From contig BTVR01000001.1 in NCBI GenBank assembly GCA_045864775.1, positions 124,001-188,000 of the forward strand: a stretch of 64,000 nt of DNA, in the 5' to 3' direction. The first letter of the stretch is position 1. The number at the start of each line of letters is the position of its first letter. This stretch comes from Macondimonas sp045864775 (GTDB lineage: Bacteria; Pseudomonadota; Gammaproteobacteria; UBA5335). This document shows, in pieces, positions 8,835 to 16,964 of the stretch. The position numbers were made by a program, and so were the translations under genes. The notes below the pieces were generated by a model, which was not told where the DNA came from, made no database searches, and was given only the letters and a program-made list of their open reading frames with translations.

Positions 8835-9347
8835 ATGAAAAAGCGGAATCTCGCCGCCGCAAGGGCTGGTCTTGCCGCCGTGGCGATGCTGACGGCCTCA
8901 ACATCTGGCGCAGGACAGCCGATCGGAAAGGACGGCGCGTCTGAAAGCGTTCAGGTCGAACGCGGGCGTTATCTGGTCAAGATCACCGGTTGCAACGATT
9001 GTCATACCGCAGGATACGCTCCGAGTGCGGGGAAGATTGCCGAAAAGGACTGGCTGATGGGGGACGGGTTGGGGCACAAGGGGCCGTGGGGAACCACCTA
9101 TCCCGGCAATCTGCGGAACTACATGAACGGATTGTCGGAGCCGCAATGGATGGAGGTCGCCAAGACAGCCCAGTATCGGCCGCCCATGCCCTGGTTCACC
9201 TTGCATCACATGGCCGATGAAGATTTGCGTGCGATCTATCGCTTCGTGAAATACCTGGGACCGGCCGGGGGCTCGGTGCCCGCTTATGTGCCGCCCGGCC
9301 AGGAGCCTGCCGGTCCCCATGTCGTCTATCCCGGCATGCCGCAGTAA
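8835..9347 (+). CDS. Exported single-haem cytochrome c
   Basis: Periplasmic c-type cytochrome, 170 aa. A Sec signal peptide (residues 1 to about 26, MKKRNLAAARAGLAAVAML...SGAGQ) is followed by one haem-binding motif CNDCH. MPWF or the later HHM stretch may supply the Met axial ligand. The arrangement (RGRYLVKITGCNDCH...NLRNYM...MPWFTLHHMADEDLRAIYRFV) resembles cytochrome c subunits that feed electrons from periplasmic dehydrogenases, but no dehydrogenase is adjacent. ATG 8835 is preferred over 8832 because AAGGGG at 8822-8827 then has a 7-base spacer. It stands alone between the FIST gene and the antitoxin-kinase pair. Confidence 0.85.
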   Translation: MKKRNLAAARAGLAAVAMLTASTSGAGQPIGKDGASESVQVERGRYLVKITGCNDCHTAGYAPSAGKIAEKDWLMGDGLGHKGPWGTTYPGNLRNYMNGLSEPQWMEVAKTAQYRPPMPWFTLHHMADEDLRAIYRFVKYLGPAGGSVPAYVPPGQEPAGPHVVYPGMPQ

Positions 9348-9368
9348 CGCCGCTACGGTGCCAAAAAA

Positions 9369-9390
9369 GGCAATTATGGATATATTTGCC
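9369..9390. promoter_or_regulatory. AT-rich interrupted palindrome before the antitoxin gene
   Basis: GGCAA (9369-9373) and TTGCC (9386-9390) flank an AT-rich core containing TATATT (9381-9386). It lies 27 bases before the antitoxin start in an otherwise GC-rich region. Phd/YefM antitoxins usually repress their own promoter by binding such palindromes, so this is a candidate operator overlapping a -10 element. The arms are only 5 bp. Confidence 0.35.
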
Positions 9391-9416
9391 CAGTTGCACT
9401 TTTCCTGGAGACGCAC

Positions 9417-9767
9417 ATGGCCTTGCCCCTGAATCTGGATGCGGTTGACGCCTTGCCGCGCGCGCCAGCCACCGATGTCAAGCGGCTCGGCTGGCGCGGG
9501 GTGATGAAGACGGTCGCCAAGACCGGCAAGCTCGTGGTGACGAACCACAATCACCCCGAGGCGGTGATCCTGTCTCTGCAGGAGTACGTGGCCATCGTCG
9601 CAGCGCTGGCGGCGAGCGCAGAGGACGCGCCGCTCGAAGCGCTGCGCAAGCGGTTTGATGCGCGATTGGCCGCTTTGCAGGTGGATGAGGCCGGTGATCG
9701 ACTGCGCGCCGTCGCGCGTGATCCGGCGCGGTTGCATGGACAGGTGAAGGCCGGTCGCGATACCTGA
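9417..9767 (+). CDS. Phd/YefM-like antitoxin
   Basis: Probable antitoxin of a type II toxin-antitoxin module, 116 aa. The fold signature is the Phd/YefM N-terminal DNA-binding and dimer region: GVMKTVAKTGKLVVTNHNHPEAVILSLQEYVAI, i.e. the strand-turn-strand with a Pro before the hydrophobic strand, then the helix starting at EYV. The C-terminal half (about residues 62-116) is charged and probably the toxin-wrapping tail. Good ribosome site CCTGGAG just upstream. Its stop overlaps the kinase start (TGATG), the usual antitoxin-first order. Family assignment is moderately sure; the role as antidote of the next gene is inferred from context. Confidence 0.75.
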   Translation: MALPLNLDAVDALPRAPATDVKRLGWRGVMKTVAKTGKLVVTNHNHPEAVILSLQEYVAIVAALAASAEDAPLEALRKRFDARLAALQVDEAGDRLRAVARDPARLHGQVKAGRDT

Positions 9768-10405
9768 TGGGTCGGCCGGTCGTTTTCGTGCTTGCCGGCG
9801 TCAACGGCGCGGGCAAGAGTTCGATTGGTGGCCACCTTCTGGCGCGTGCCGGCCTCACGTGGTTCAACCCTGACCAGTTCGCGCGCGAGGTGCGCGCCGC
9901 GCTGCACTGCACGCAAACCGAAGCCAATGCGGTGGCGTGGCAGGAAGGCATGCAGCGACTGGACGCGGCGCTCGTCTCGGGCCGTTCCTACGCCTTCGAG
10001 ACTACGCTCGGCGGCCGCACGGTGCCGGCGCGGCTGAAGACCGCAAGCGCCAGCCACGATCTGATCGTGTGGTATTGCGGGCTGGCCAGTCCGGAACTAC
10101 ACATCGCTCGGGTCCGGGCGCGCGTGGCGGCAGGCGGCCACGACATTCCGGAAGCACGAATCCGCGAGCGCTGGACGCGTTCACTCGCCAATCTGATCGC
10201 GCTGATGCCGGAGCTGGCCGACCTGCGTGTATTCGACAACAGCGCGCAGGCCCAACTCGGCGAGGCGGTTCCCGATCCGCGTCCCGTGCTCTCCATGCAG
10301 CAGGGATGCTTGACGTGGCCGAGCACACCGGCCGAATTCCGGCAGACGCCTGACTGGGCGAAACCGCTGCTCGAGGCGGCGTTGGAGCGGGCTGGCCGAC
10401 CGTGA
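9767..10405 (+). CDS. Zeta-toxin-family P-loop kinase, probable toxin
   Basis: Zeta toxins are kinases that phosphorylate UDP-N-acetylglucosamine and block cell-wall synthesis. This 212-aa protein has the Walker A loop AGVNGAGKSS (residues 10-19), an FNPD motif with Asp36 at the place of the zeta catalytic base, the ERWTRSLANL Arg region expected to contact phosphates, and FETTLGGR. Substrate is not shown by sequence; some relatives are small stand-alone kinases. It is translationally coupled to the Phd-like gene upstream, rather than to an epsilon-type antitoxin, so the module is a non-canonical pairing. The following 196 bases contain no gene. Confidence 0.8.
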   Translation: MGRPVVFVLAGVNGAGKSSIGGHLLARAGLTWFNPDQFAREVRAALHCTQTEANAVAWQEGMQRLDAALVSGRSYAFETTLGGRTVPARLKTASASHDLIVWYCGLASPELHIARVRARVAAGGHDIPEARIRERWTRSLANLIALMPELADLRVFDNSAQAQLGEAVPDPRPVLSMQQGCLTWPSTPAEFRQTPDWAKPLLEAALERAGRP

Positions 10406-10601
10406 CGATGACTGCCGGCCGGCCGCCAGCGGAATGTCCTGGTTGCGCTTTGGCGCATCGTGTCCGGATGAAAAGCGCCCGAACCAAACACCTCGCGCCT
10501 CATTTGATGGCCGCTTCAGCTGCGAGATTTCGTCATTTTCGGCGAGGCATACTGGCGCGCAACGGCTGCATAAGCGGCGCACCGTCCAACCGGAGGTCCA
10601 C

Positions 10602-11828
10602 ATGAATGGGATCGAGCCCTTGTCCGACGCCGGAAGACGGCGCTTTCTGGCCCAGACCCTGGCGGGTGCAGGGCTCGCCCTCGCCGGTTCCATCTCCGGC
10701 TGGCCCCGGCTGGCACAGGCGTCGCGCGCGCCCGGCGCGGCCTTGTTACAGCATCTGGGGCCCTTGGGCGCGCCCGACGACTTAGGGATACGCCTGCCGG
10801 CCGGCCTCACCTCCCGGTTGATCGCCCGCGCGGGGGAGCCGGTCATGCCGGGTGGCGGCTATCGCTGGCATCTGTATCCCGACGGCGGAGCGACCTTTCC
10901 CGCGGCGCGCGGCGGTTGGATCTATGTGTCCAACAGCGAGGTGCCGGCCGTTGGCGGCGTGGGTGCGGTGCGCTTCAACGCGCGCGGCGAGGTGGTCGGT
11001 GCCTCCATGCTGCTTAAGGGCACCTCGCTGAATTGCGCCGGCGGCGCGACGCCCTGGGGGACCTGGCTGTCCTGCGAGGAGTGGGGCGGCGGCGCGGTGT
11101 GGGAATGCGATCCGGCGGGCCGGCGACTGCCCCGGCGGCGGCCGGCGCTGGGCATCTTCAAGCACGAGGCGGTCGCGGTCGACCCGGACCAGGGGCGGCT
11201 GTATCTGACCGAGGATGAGCCGGACGGCCGCCTGTATCGGTTCACCCCCGCCGCCTATCCGCGTCTGACCGACGGCGTGTTGGAAGTGGCGGAAGTGCAA
11301 GGCGATCCGCTCGCCGGACCGGTCGGCGTGATGTGGCATCGGCTTGCCGATCCAGCGCCGTTGATCGGCGGACTGGGTCGCGCCACACCCACGCGTCTGC
11401 AGGTGCCGCTGAGCACGCCGTTTCGCGGGGGTGAGGGGATCTCCTGGCACGCCGGGCGCGTCTATTTCACGACCAAAGGCGATGACACGGTCTGGTGTTA
11501 CGAGCCGGGCGCTGCGGCCAGCGGTGTCCTGAGCGTGCTCTATCGCCGCGATCCCGCGCAGGCCGAAGACATTCTTTCAGGCGTCGACAACCTGACCGTG
11601 GCGGCCGGGGGTGAGGTGCTGGTGGCCGAGGACGGTGGCGACATGCAGGTGGTCGTGCTGGACGCAAGCGGAAGCGCCGCGCCGCTGCTGCAGGTCGTGG
11701 GGCAGGATCAGTCCGAGATCGCCGGCATCGCGTTTTCACCCGATGGCAGCCGACTCTATTTCAGTTCGCAGCGTGGCCCGACCGGGAAAGGCCCGTTCGG
11801 TCTGACCTACGAGATTCGCGTCGCCTGA
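10602..11828 (+). CDS. PhoX-type (DUF839) secreted phosphatase-like protein with Tat signal
   Basis: Predicted periplasmic protein of 408 aa in the PhoX/DUF839 family, whose characterised members are calcium/iron-dependent alkaline phosphatases. A twin-arginine signal (GRRRFLAQTLAGAGLALAG, residues 11-29) indicates export in folded form. Family features are the beta-propeller text GGWIYVSNSEV, LNCAGGATPWGTWLSCEE, FKHEAVAVDPDQGRLYLTED, VDNLTVAAGGEVLVAEDGG and IAFSPDGSRLYFSSQRG. ATG 10602 has CGGAGG 5 bases before it. The protein is shorter than the large PhoX enzymes (about 600 aa), so phosphatase activity is likely but not certain. It converges with trpE. Confidence 0.82.
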   Translation: MNGIEPLSDAGRRRFLAQTLAGAGLALAGSISGWPRLAQASRAPGAALLQHLGPLGAPDDLGIRLPAGLTSRLIARAGEPVMPGGGYRWHLYPDGGATFPAARGGWIYVSNSEVPAVGGVGAVRFNARGEVVGASMLLKGTSLNCAGGATPWGTWLSCEEWGGGAVWECDPAGRRLPRRRPALGIFKHEAVAVDPDQGRLYLTEDEPDGRLYRFTPAAYPRLTDGVLEVAEVQGDPLAGPVGVMWHRLADPAPLIGGLGRATPTRLQVPLSTPFRGGEGISWHAGRVYFTTKGDDTVWCYEPGAAASGVLSVLYRRDPAQAEDILSGVDNLTVAAGGEVLVAEDGGDMQVVVLDASGSAAPLLQVVGQDQSEIAGIAFSPDGSRLYFSSQRGPTGKGPFGLTYEIRVA

Positions 11829-11833
11829 AGTGA

Positions 11834-11854
11834 GCCGCCTCGTCTCGAGGCGGC
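11834..11854. terminator. Stem-loop between convergent phoX-like gene and trpE
   Basis: Perfect 9-bp stem GCCGCCTCG (11834-11842) / CGAGGCGGC (11846-11854) with a 3-base loop, 6 bases after the phoX-like stop and about 50 bases past the trpE stop. There is no U-tract on either side. It is best read as a shared, possibly factor-assisted terminator. Confidence 0.6.
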
Positions 11855-11905
11855 ATCGGACCGAAACAGGGGCGCGTGGCGGGACACCGCCTTCTGCAGG
11901 GCAAC

Positions 11906-13393
11906 TCAGGGTGGCGTGCCTTCGACCATGGCCACGGCGCGGAACAGAGCGCGCCGTTTGTTGAGCGTTTCTTCCCACTCGGCGGCCGGGTCAGAATCGG
12001 CGACGACGCCACCGCCAGCCTGCAGGTGGAGTTGGCCGTCCTTGATCACAGCGGTGCGGATGGCGATCGCGGTGTCCATGTTGCCGTTCCAGCCGATGTA
12101 ACCGACCGCACCGCCATAGATGCCGCGCTTGACCGGTTCCAGTTCGTCGATGATCTCCATGGCGCGCACCTTCGGCGCGCCGCTCAGCGTACCGGCGGGG
12201 AAGGTGGCGCGCAGGGCGTCGATCGGGCTCAGGCCCGGGGACAGCCGGCCTTGCACGTTGGAGACGATGTGCATGACCTGCGAGTAACGTTCGATGACCA
12301 TCTGTTCGGTGACGGTCACGCTGCCGATGTCACATACCCGCCCGACGTCGTTCCGGCCCAAATCGATCAACATGAGATGCTCGGCAATTTCCTTCGGGTC
12401 GCCGAGCAACTCGTGCTCCAGCGCCTGATCCTCGGCGAGGTCCCGGCCGCGCGGCCGCGTACCGGCGATGGGGCGCACCGTGAGGATGCCGTCCTCCAGC
12501 CGCGCCAGCACCTCCGGGGATGCCCCCACGACCTGAAAGTCGCCGAGGTCCAGATGGAACAGATAGGGGGAGGGGTTCAGGTAGCGCAGGGCGCGGTACA
12601 GCTCGAGCGCGTTGCCGCCGTAAGCCACCGACATGCGCTGCGAGGGCACCACCTGCATCACGTCGCCCTCGAGGATGTAGCTCTGGATGCGGCGCACGGC
12701 GGCCTCGTAGCCTTCGCGGCTGAAGCTGGCGCGGAACACCTCGTGGCCACCGAGGCCGGCTGCGGCGGGGCGGAGGTGCCGGGCGGCCGGGGCCGGATCG
12801 GACAGGCGCCGGGTGAGTTCCTCGAGCCGTGCTTCGGCCCTGTGGACGTCGTGCGCATCCTTGGGATCGGCCAGCACGACCACGGTCAGCTCGCCGCTGA
12901 GGTTGTCGAGGACCAGCACTTCCTCGGACACCATGAGCAGGATGTCGGGCGTGCCCAGCGGGTCCGGCTTGGGCATGCGCTGACCCAGGCGCGGTTCGAT
13001 GTAGCGCACGGTCTCATAGCCGAAATAACCGACCAGGCCGCCGGTGAAACGGGGCAGTCCGGGGACGGCGGCCACGCGATAGCGCTGCTGGAAGGCCTCG
13101 ATCCATGCCAGGGGGTCCGGGCAGTCCGGTATGTTTTCGACGATCTGGCCGTCGGTCTCCCATTGCAGATGACGGCCGCGAACGCGGATGACGCTCCGTG
13201 CCGGCAGGCCGATGAAGGAATACCGTCCCCAGCGTTCGCCGCCCTGCACCGATTCAAGCAGATAGCTGTATGGTCCGCGGGCGAGCTTGAGATAAAGCGA
13301 GAGCGGCGTCTCGAGGTCGGCGAGCACGCGGCGCACGAGCGGTACGCGCTCGAACCGGTCGCCGGCCGGCGGGGAACTGTCGGCGTTGATCAT
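11906..13393 (-). CDS. trpE: Anthranilate synthase component I
   Basis: Converts chorismate plus ammonia from the TrpG glutaminase to anthranilate, first step of tryptophan synthesis. The product is 495 aa, the usual length. The N-terminal feedback region carries LLESVQGGE (Trp-binding Ser). The chorismate-binding domain shows VVPSQRMSV, NPSPYLFHLDLGDFQVVGASPEVL, IAGTRPRGRD, MLIDLGRNDVGRV, FPAGTLSGAPKVRAMEII and YGGAVGYIGWNGNMDTAIAIRT. ATG 13391-13393 aligns with other TrpE starts; an in-frame ATG 27 codons earlier (13474) would add an unusual tail. It is downstream of gph and rpe, as in many proteobacteria; trpG is not in the window. Confidence 0.97.
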   Translation of the reverse strand: MINADSSPPAGDRFERVPLVRRVLADLETPLSLYLKLARGPYSYLLESVQGGERWGRYSFIGLPARSVIRVRGRHLQWETDGQIVENIPDCPDPLAWIEAFQQRYRVAAVPGLPRFTGGLVGYFGYETVRYIEPRLGQRMPKPDPLGTPDILLMVSEEVLVLDNLSGELTVVVLADPKDAHDVHRAEARLEELTRRLSDPAPAARHLRPAAAGLGGHEVFRASFSREGYEAAVRRIQSYILEGDVMQVVPSQRMSVAYGGNALELYRALRYLNPSPYLFHLDLGDFQVVGASPEVLARLEDGILTVRPIAGTRPRGRDLAEDQALEHELLGDPKEIAEHLMLIDLGRNDVGRVCDIGSVTVTEQMVIERYSQVMHIVSNVQGRLSPGLSPIDALRATFPAGTLSGAPKVRAMEIIDELEPVKRGIYGGAVGYIGWNGNMDTAIAIRTAVIKDGQLHLQAGGGVVADSDPAAEWEETLNKRRALFRAVAMVEGTPP

Positions 13394-13488
13394 GAAAACC
13401 CCGGTGGGATGGGAAAACGGCACTGCAAAGGGCGCGACGGCGATCGCCGTCACATCACATGTCGGCGCCGCCATCGCGGGTCGCGCGT

Positions 13489-13494
13489 ATTATA
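13489..13494 (-). promoter_or_regulatory. Consensus -10 hexamer for trpE overlapping the gph stop
   Basis: On the minus strand TATAAT reads at 13494-13489, inside the end of gph and about 95 bases before the chosen trpE start. No good -35 was found at 16-18 bases. The resulting leader would contain a 16-base perfect palindrome GACGGCGATCGCCGTC (13436-13451). It supports an internal promoter for trpE in addition to read-through from rpe-gph. Confidence 0.45.
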
Positions 13495-14200
13495 CGGTCC
13501 CGTCATTCGCCCCATTCCATCCGTCCAGTCGCTCGAGGCAGGCGGTGAGATCGCTCATGCGGTCGATGACCGCGGCCGCGCCGGCCTGTCTGAGATCCAC
13601 GCCGTGGTTATATCCGTAACTCACGCCCACCACAACACAGCCGGCGGACCGCCCGGCCCGGACGTCGTTGATCGAGTCGCCCACCAGATAGGTCCCCTTG
13701 CCGGCCTGCAGTCCAAGTCGACGCATGGCTTCATGAACAGGCGCCGGATCGGGCTTGCGCTGCGGCAAGCTGTCGCCACCGACCAGGGCGCCGAACGGGG
13801 CGCGTATGCCCAGTCGCTCGAGCAGCGGTGCGATGAAGCGCGCCGGCTTGTTGGTGACCACACCCATGCCGGCGCCCGCGGCTTGCAGATGAGACAGGGT
13901 TTCGGCAACGCCGGGGTAGAGCCGGCTGTGGACGCACAGATGGGCCTCGTAGCTGCTCATGAACGCCGACCAGACGCGATCGACCTCCGGCGTGGCGGCG
14001 TCGGCATCGGCCCGCCGCGTGAGCGCCCGAGCGAGCAGCAGGCGCGCCCCGTCGCCCACATACTGGCGGATCTCGGCTTCCGTGAGAGTGGGGCGCCCGA
14101 ATTGCCCAAGCACCTCGTTCACGGCCGCGGCGAGATCGGGCACGCTGTCGACGAGGGTGCCGTCGAGATCGAACAGCACGCCCCGTCGACCCGTGTTCAT
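13490..14200 (-). CDS. gph: Phosphoglycolate phosphatase, HAD family
   Basis: Dephosphorylates 2-phosphoglycolate formed by DNA 3'-end repair or Rubisco oxygenation. The product is 236 aa. HAD motif I is DLDGTLVDS (nucleophile and acid Asp near residue 11), followed by a helical cap, motif II VVTNKP, motif III Lys in SLPQRKPDPAP and motif IV YLVGDSINDVRAGRSAG. The start overlaps the rpe stop by 4 bases (ATGA), giving coupled translation. Rpe-gph-trpE is a common proteobacterial order. The C-terminus overlaps a probable promoter for trpE. Confidence 0.95.
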   Translation of the reverse strand: MNTGRRGVLFDLDGTLVDSVPDLAAAVNEVLGQFGRPTLTEAEIRQYVGDGARLLLARALTRRADADAATPEVDRVWSAFMSSYEAHLCVHSRLYPGVAETLSHLQAAGAGMGVVTNKPARFIAPLLERLGIRAPFGALVGGDSLPQRKPDPAPVHEAMRRLGLQAGKGTYLVGDSINDVRAGRSAGCVVVGVSYGYNHGVDLRQAGAAAVIDRMSDLTACLERLDGWNGANDGTV

Positions 14201-14877
14201 TCGGTGCCGGCTGTCGCGAGGCGGGCGCGCATCGCGCCGATGACCTCGCCATAGTCGGGCGCGCCGAAGATGGCGGAGCCGGCGACGAAGGTGTCCGCCC
14301 CGGCGCGCGCGACCTCGGCGATGTTGTCGGTCTTGATGCCGCCGTCCACCTCCAGCCGAATCGCCCGCCCGGATGCGTCGATGCGCCGGCGCACGGCGGC
14401 GATCTTCTCGAGCGCGGCCGGAATGAAGCTTTGGCCACCGAAGCCCGGGTTCACCGACATGATCAGGATCAGGTCCAGCCGATCCATCACATGGTCGAGG
14501 TGATGCAGCGGCGTCGCGGGATTGAAGACAAGCCCCGCCTGGCAGCCGTGGTCACGAATGAGCTGCAGGCTGCGGTCGATGTGCTCGCTGGCTTCGGGGT
14601 GGAAACTGATCACGCTCGCGCCGGCCGCCGCGAAGTCGCCGATCAGCCGATCCACCGGCTTGACCATGAGATGCACGTCGATGGGCGCGGTCACGCCGTG
14701 ACGTCGCAGCGCCTCGCACACCATGGGGCCGATGGTGAGGTTGGGGACGTAGTGATTGTCCATCACGTCGAAATGCACCCAGTCCGCCCCGGCCGCGAGC
14801 ACGGCGTCGACCTCGGCGCCGAGGCGCGCGAAGTCGGCCGACAGGATGGACGGGGCGATGATGAAGTCGCGTTTCAC
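14197..14877 (-). CDS. rpe: Ribulose-phosphate 3-epimerase
   Basis: Interconverts ribulose 5-phosphate and xylulose 5-phosphate in the pentose-phosphate or Calvin cycle. The product is 226 aa, a standard TIM barrel. Signature segments are IAPSILSADFARLG, WVHFDVMDNHYVPNLTIGP (metal and catalytic Asp, His), DVHLMVKP, SVNPGFGGQSFIP and the phosphate-binding end DGGI...GADTFVAGSAIFG. First gene of rpe-gph-trpE; upstream is mscL in the same direction with a 21-base gap. No Rubisco genes are in view, so a pentose-phosphate role is the safer reading. Confidence 0.97.
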   Translation of the reverse strand: MKRDFIIAPSILSADFARLGAEVDAVLAAGADWVHFDVMDNHYVPNLTIGPMVCEALRRHGVTAPIDVHLMVKPVDRLIGDFAAAGASVISFHPEASEHIDRSLQLIRDHGCQAGLVFNPATPLHHLDHVMDRLDLILIMSVNPGFGGQSFIPAALEKIAAVRRRIDASGRAIRLEVDGGIKTDNIAEVARAGADTFVAGSAIFGAPDYGEVIGAMRARLATAGTE

Positions 14878-14898
14878 GTCAGACTCCAGCCGATGCGG

Positions 14899-15297
14899 TC
14901 ATCGGTCTCGGGCTTTCAGGAGGTCGCGGATTTCCGTCAGGAGTTGCTCCTGAGGCGTCGGACCGGCAGCCTTCGGCGCGAGACCCAAGCGTTCATTGAG
15001 CCGGCCCAGCGGCAACACCACCGCGTAATACACGACCGCTGCCGTGATCAGGAACGTGATCAGCGCCGTGATGAAGTTGCCGTAGTTGAGTGCGATCTCG
15101 CCGCTTTTGTCCGGGGAGGCGACGAGCACGACCTTGCCGCCGATCTCGACCCCGCCGGTCGCCAAACGGATCAGCGGGTTGATGAAGGATTCGGTGAACT
15201 TGGTGACGAGGTTGCCGAACGCCGCGCCGATGACCACACCGACCGAGAGGTCGATCACGTTGCCGCGCAGGATGAATTGCCGGAAGCTGCCTACCAT
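14899..15297 (-). CDS. mscL: Large-conductance mechanosensitive channel
   Basis: Homopentameric inner-membrane channel that opens under membrane tension during hypo-osmotic shock. The product is 132 aa, the standard length. The N-terminal FRQFILRGNVIDLSVGVVIGAAFG includes the pore-lining first helix; the second helix is ITALITFLITAAVVYYAVVLP. A charged C-terminal bundle ends LLTEIRDLLKARDR. ATG 15295-15297 (MVGSFRQF) has GAGGAA about 8 bases upstream and matches family starts, so the longer upstream extension is rejected. It sits between a cytochrome c gene and rpe on the same strand. Confidence 0.97.
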   Translation of the reverse strand: MVGSFRQFILRGNVIDLSVGVVIGAAFGNLVTKFTESFINPLIRLATGGVEIGGKVVLVASPDKSGEIALNYGNFITALITFLITAAVVYYAVVLPLGRLNERLGLAPKAAGPTPQEQLLTEIRDLLKARDR

Positions 15298-15403
15298 CTG
15301 AGGGTTCCTCGCTGGGAGTGCTGGACGGACGAACCGCGCCGCCAAGTGGGCGCAGGCAGCGCAAGGGCATGCATCACGCCGCCCTTGCCGCCGCCGGAGC
15401 GAT

Positions 15404-15727
15404 CTACTTCAGGCCGCCGAAGAAGGCCGCCAGATCGGCGATGTCCTGGTCGGACAGCTTGTCGGCGTTGGGCTTCATGACGCCGGCCATGGGCGTCTTG
15501 CGCTCGCCGCTCTTGAACGCCTTGAGTTGCGTCTGGATATAGGCGGCATCCTTGCCCACGAGCGGCGGGAACGTGGCCATGCCCTTGTAGTCCTGACCGT
15601 GGCAGCTGAAGCAGACATGCTGCTGCGCCAGTTTCTTGCCGTTCTCGGCGTTGCCCGCCGCCATGGCGCTGCCCGCCAGCAGGAGAGCGAGAAGACCGAT
15701 GGAGAGGGAATATCGGGGTTGCATCAT
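15404..15727 (-). CDS. Small periplasmic cytochrome c (class I, c4/c553-like)
   Basis: An electron carrier of 107 aa. A signal peptide (residues 1 to about 24, ending AMAAG) precedes one haem motif CFSCH (residues 39-43). The sequence then has FPPLVGKDAAYIQTQLKAF and TPMAGVMKP, whose Met is the likely sixth haem ligand, then a terminal DIADLAAFFGGLK helix. This matches half-size c4/c553-type cytochromes. Two adjacent ATG codons exist (15725-15727, 15722-15724); the first is given. It is followed after 106 bases by mscL and diverges from purC, so it probably has its own promoter. Confidence 0.9.
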   Translation of the reverse strand: MMQPRYSLSIGLLALLLAGSAMAAGNAENGKKLAQQHVCFSCHGQDYKGMATFPPLVGKDAAYIQTQLKAFKSGERKTPMAGVMKPNADKLSDQDIADLAAFFGGLK

Positions 15728-15905
15728 GGGCTTCCTGTTGTTGAGGGAGGGATCGCGCGGGCATTTTAACCCGAGCGGAGCGCAACGGGTCGCTCGCCGG
15801 TCCGATGTTGCGACCGTGTATCCATGCCATGTCGCAGCCGTAGGCGATCCGCCTCGCCAGCCGGTATGATGCCGGATCGGCTGCATCTGCTCTTGGAACC
15901 TCAAC

Positions 15906-16805
15906 ATGATTCAGGCCCCGGAAACGCTGTTTGAAAGCCATCTGGCCAGTCTGCCGCTGATCTATCGCGGCAAGGTCCGCGACGTGTATGCGATCGATGA
16001 GGATCAGTTGCTCATCGTGACCACGGATCGGCTGTCCGCCTTCGACGTGGTCCTTCCCGATCCGATTCCGGGCAAGGGCTGCATCCTGACCGCGGTGTCC
16101 AACTTCTGGTTTGGGCAAATGGCCGACCTGATTCCGAATCATCTGGTCGCTCGGCCGCTGGAAACGGTCTTGCCCGATCCGGTCGAGCGGGCGCAGGTCG
16201 AGGGGCGCGCCATCGTGGCCCGCCGCTTGCGCGCACTGCCGGTCGAGGCCATCGCGCGCGGCTACCTGATCGGCTCGGGCTGGAAGGACTATCAGCAGAC
16301 CGGGGCCGTCTGCGGGATCGCCTTGCCGGCTGGCTTGAATCAGGCCTGCGCGTTGCCCGAGCCCCTGTTTACGCCTTCCACCAAGGCCGCGGCGGGTACG
16401 CATGACGAAAACATTCCCTACGCCGAGGCCGAGCGCATTCTCGGCGCCGGTCTGGCCGACCGGATCCGGACCGTCACGCTCGCCATCTACCAGCGTGCCG
16501 CAGCCTACGCCCAGGCGCGGGGCATCATCATCGCCGACACCAAATTCGAGTTCGGCCTCGATGCCGATGGGCAGTTGGTGCTCATCGACGAGTTGCTGAC
16601 CCCCGATTCCTCGCGGTTCTGGCCTGCCGATCAGTACCGCACCGGCATCAGCCCGCCCAGTTTCGACAAGCAGTTTGTCCGTGATTACCTCGAAACCCTG
16701 GATTGGGACAAGACAGCGCCGGGGCCGCGCTTGCCCGAGCCCGTGATCCGGCAGACGGCCGAGAAGTATCGCGAGGCCGCGCGGCGGCTGATGGACGGGT
16801 TGTGA
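15906..16805 (+). CDS. purC: SAICAR synthase
   Basis: Phosphoribosylaminoimidazole-succinocarboxamide synthase, purine synthesis step joining aspartate to CAIR with ATP. The product is 299 aa, the long form also found in yeast and many proteobacteria. Visible are YRGKVRDVYAID (ATP loop), DRLSAFDVVLPDPIPGKG, ARGYLIGSGWKDYQ, FTPSTKAAAGTHDENI, IADTKFEFGLD and LTPDSSRFWPADQY. Alone on the plus strand, divergent from the cytochrome gene; its 3' end faces the terminator of the small Met-rich gene. Confidence 0.97.
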   Translation: MIQAPETLFESHLASLPLIYRGKVRDVYAIDEDQLLIVTTDRLSAFDVVLPDPIPGKGCILTAVSNFWFGQMADLIPNHLVARPLETVLPDPVERAQVEGRAIVARRLRALPVEAIARGYLIGSGWKDYQQTGAVCGIALPAGLNQACALPEPLFTPSTKAAAGTHDENIPYAEAERILGAGLADRIRTVTLAIYQRAAAYAQARGIIIADTKFEFGLDADGQLVLIDELLTPDSSRFWPADQYRTGISPPSFDKQFVRDYLETLDWDKTAPGPRLPEPVIRQTAEKYREAARRLMDGL

Positions 16806-16864
16806 ACGAGCGGCTTGTCACGGCAGCGCGCCGCTCGCTTCCGCATTCGGTCGACCGTCCCGGC

Positions 16865-16907
16865 AAAAAAGAACGGACGGCCTCATGGGATGGGAGGCGG
16901 TCCGTTC
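16865..16907 (-). terminator. Rho-independent terminator of the small Met/His-rich gene
   Basis: A 14-bp stem with one mismatch (GAACGGACGGCCTC at 16871-16884, GAGGCGGTCCGTTC at 16894-16907) is followed on the minus strand by six U (16870-16865). It ends the 16965-17267 gene and may also stop purC read-through. Confidence 0.88.
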
Positions 16908-16964
16908 GGTTGCAGGAGGGGGCGATAAGCGCACGGCCTGTCCATGCCGTGGCCGAACCGTCTG

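Noticed and set aside
13394..13489. trp leader peptide with tandem Trp codons before trpE
   Set aside because: No short reading frame with Trp codons is present; the leader contains only one palindrome, so classical attenuation is not supported.
11876..14254. Long plus-strand open frame of about 790 codons opposite trpE and gph
   Set aside because: It is the mirror of two well-supported genes. Its translation is His/Arg/Gly-rich with no family match, a typical artefact of high-GC DNA.
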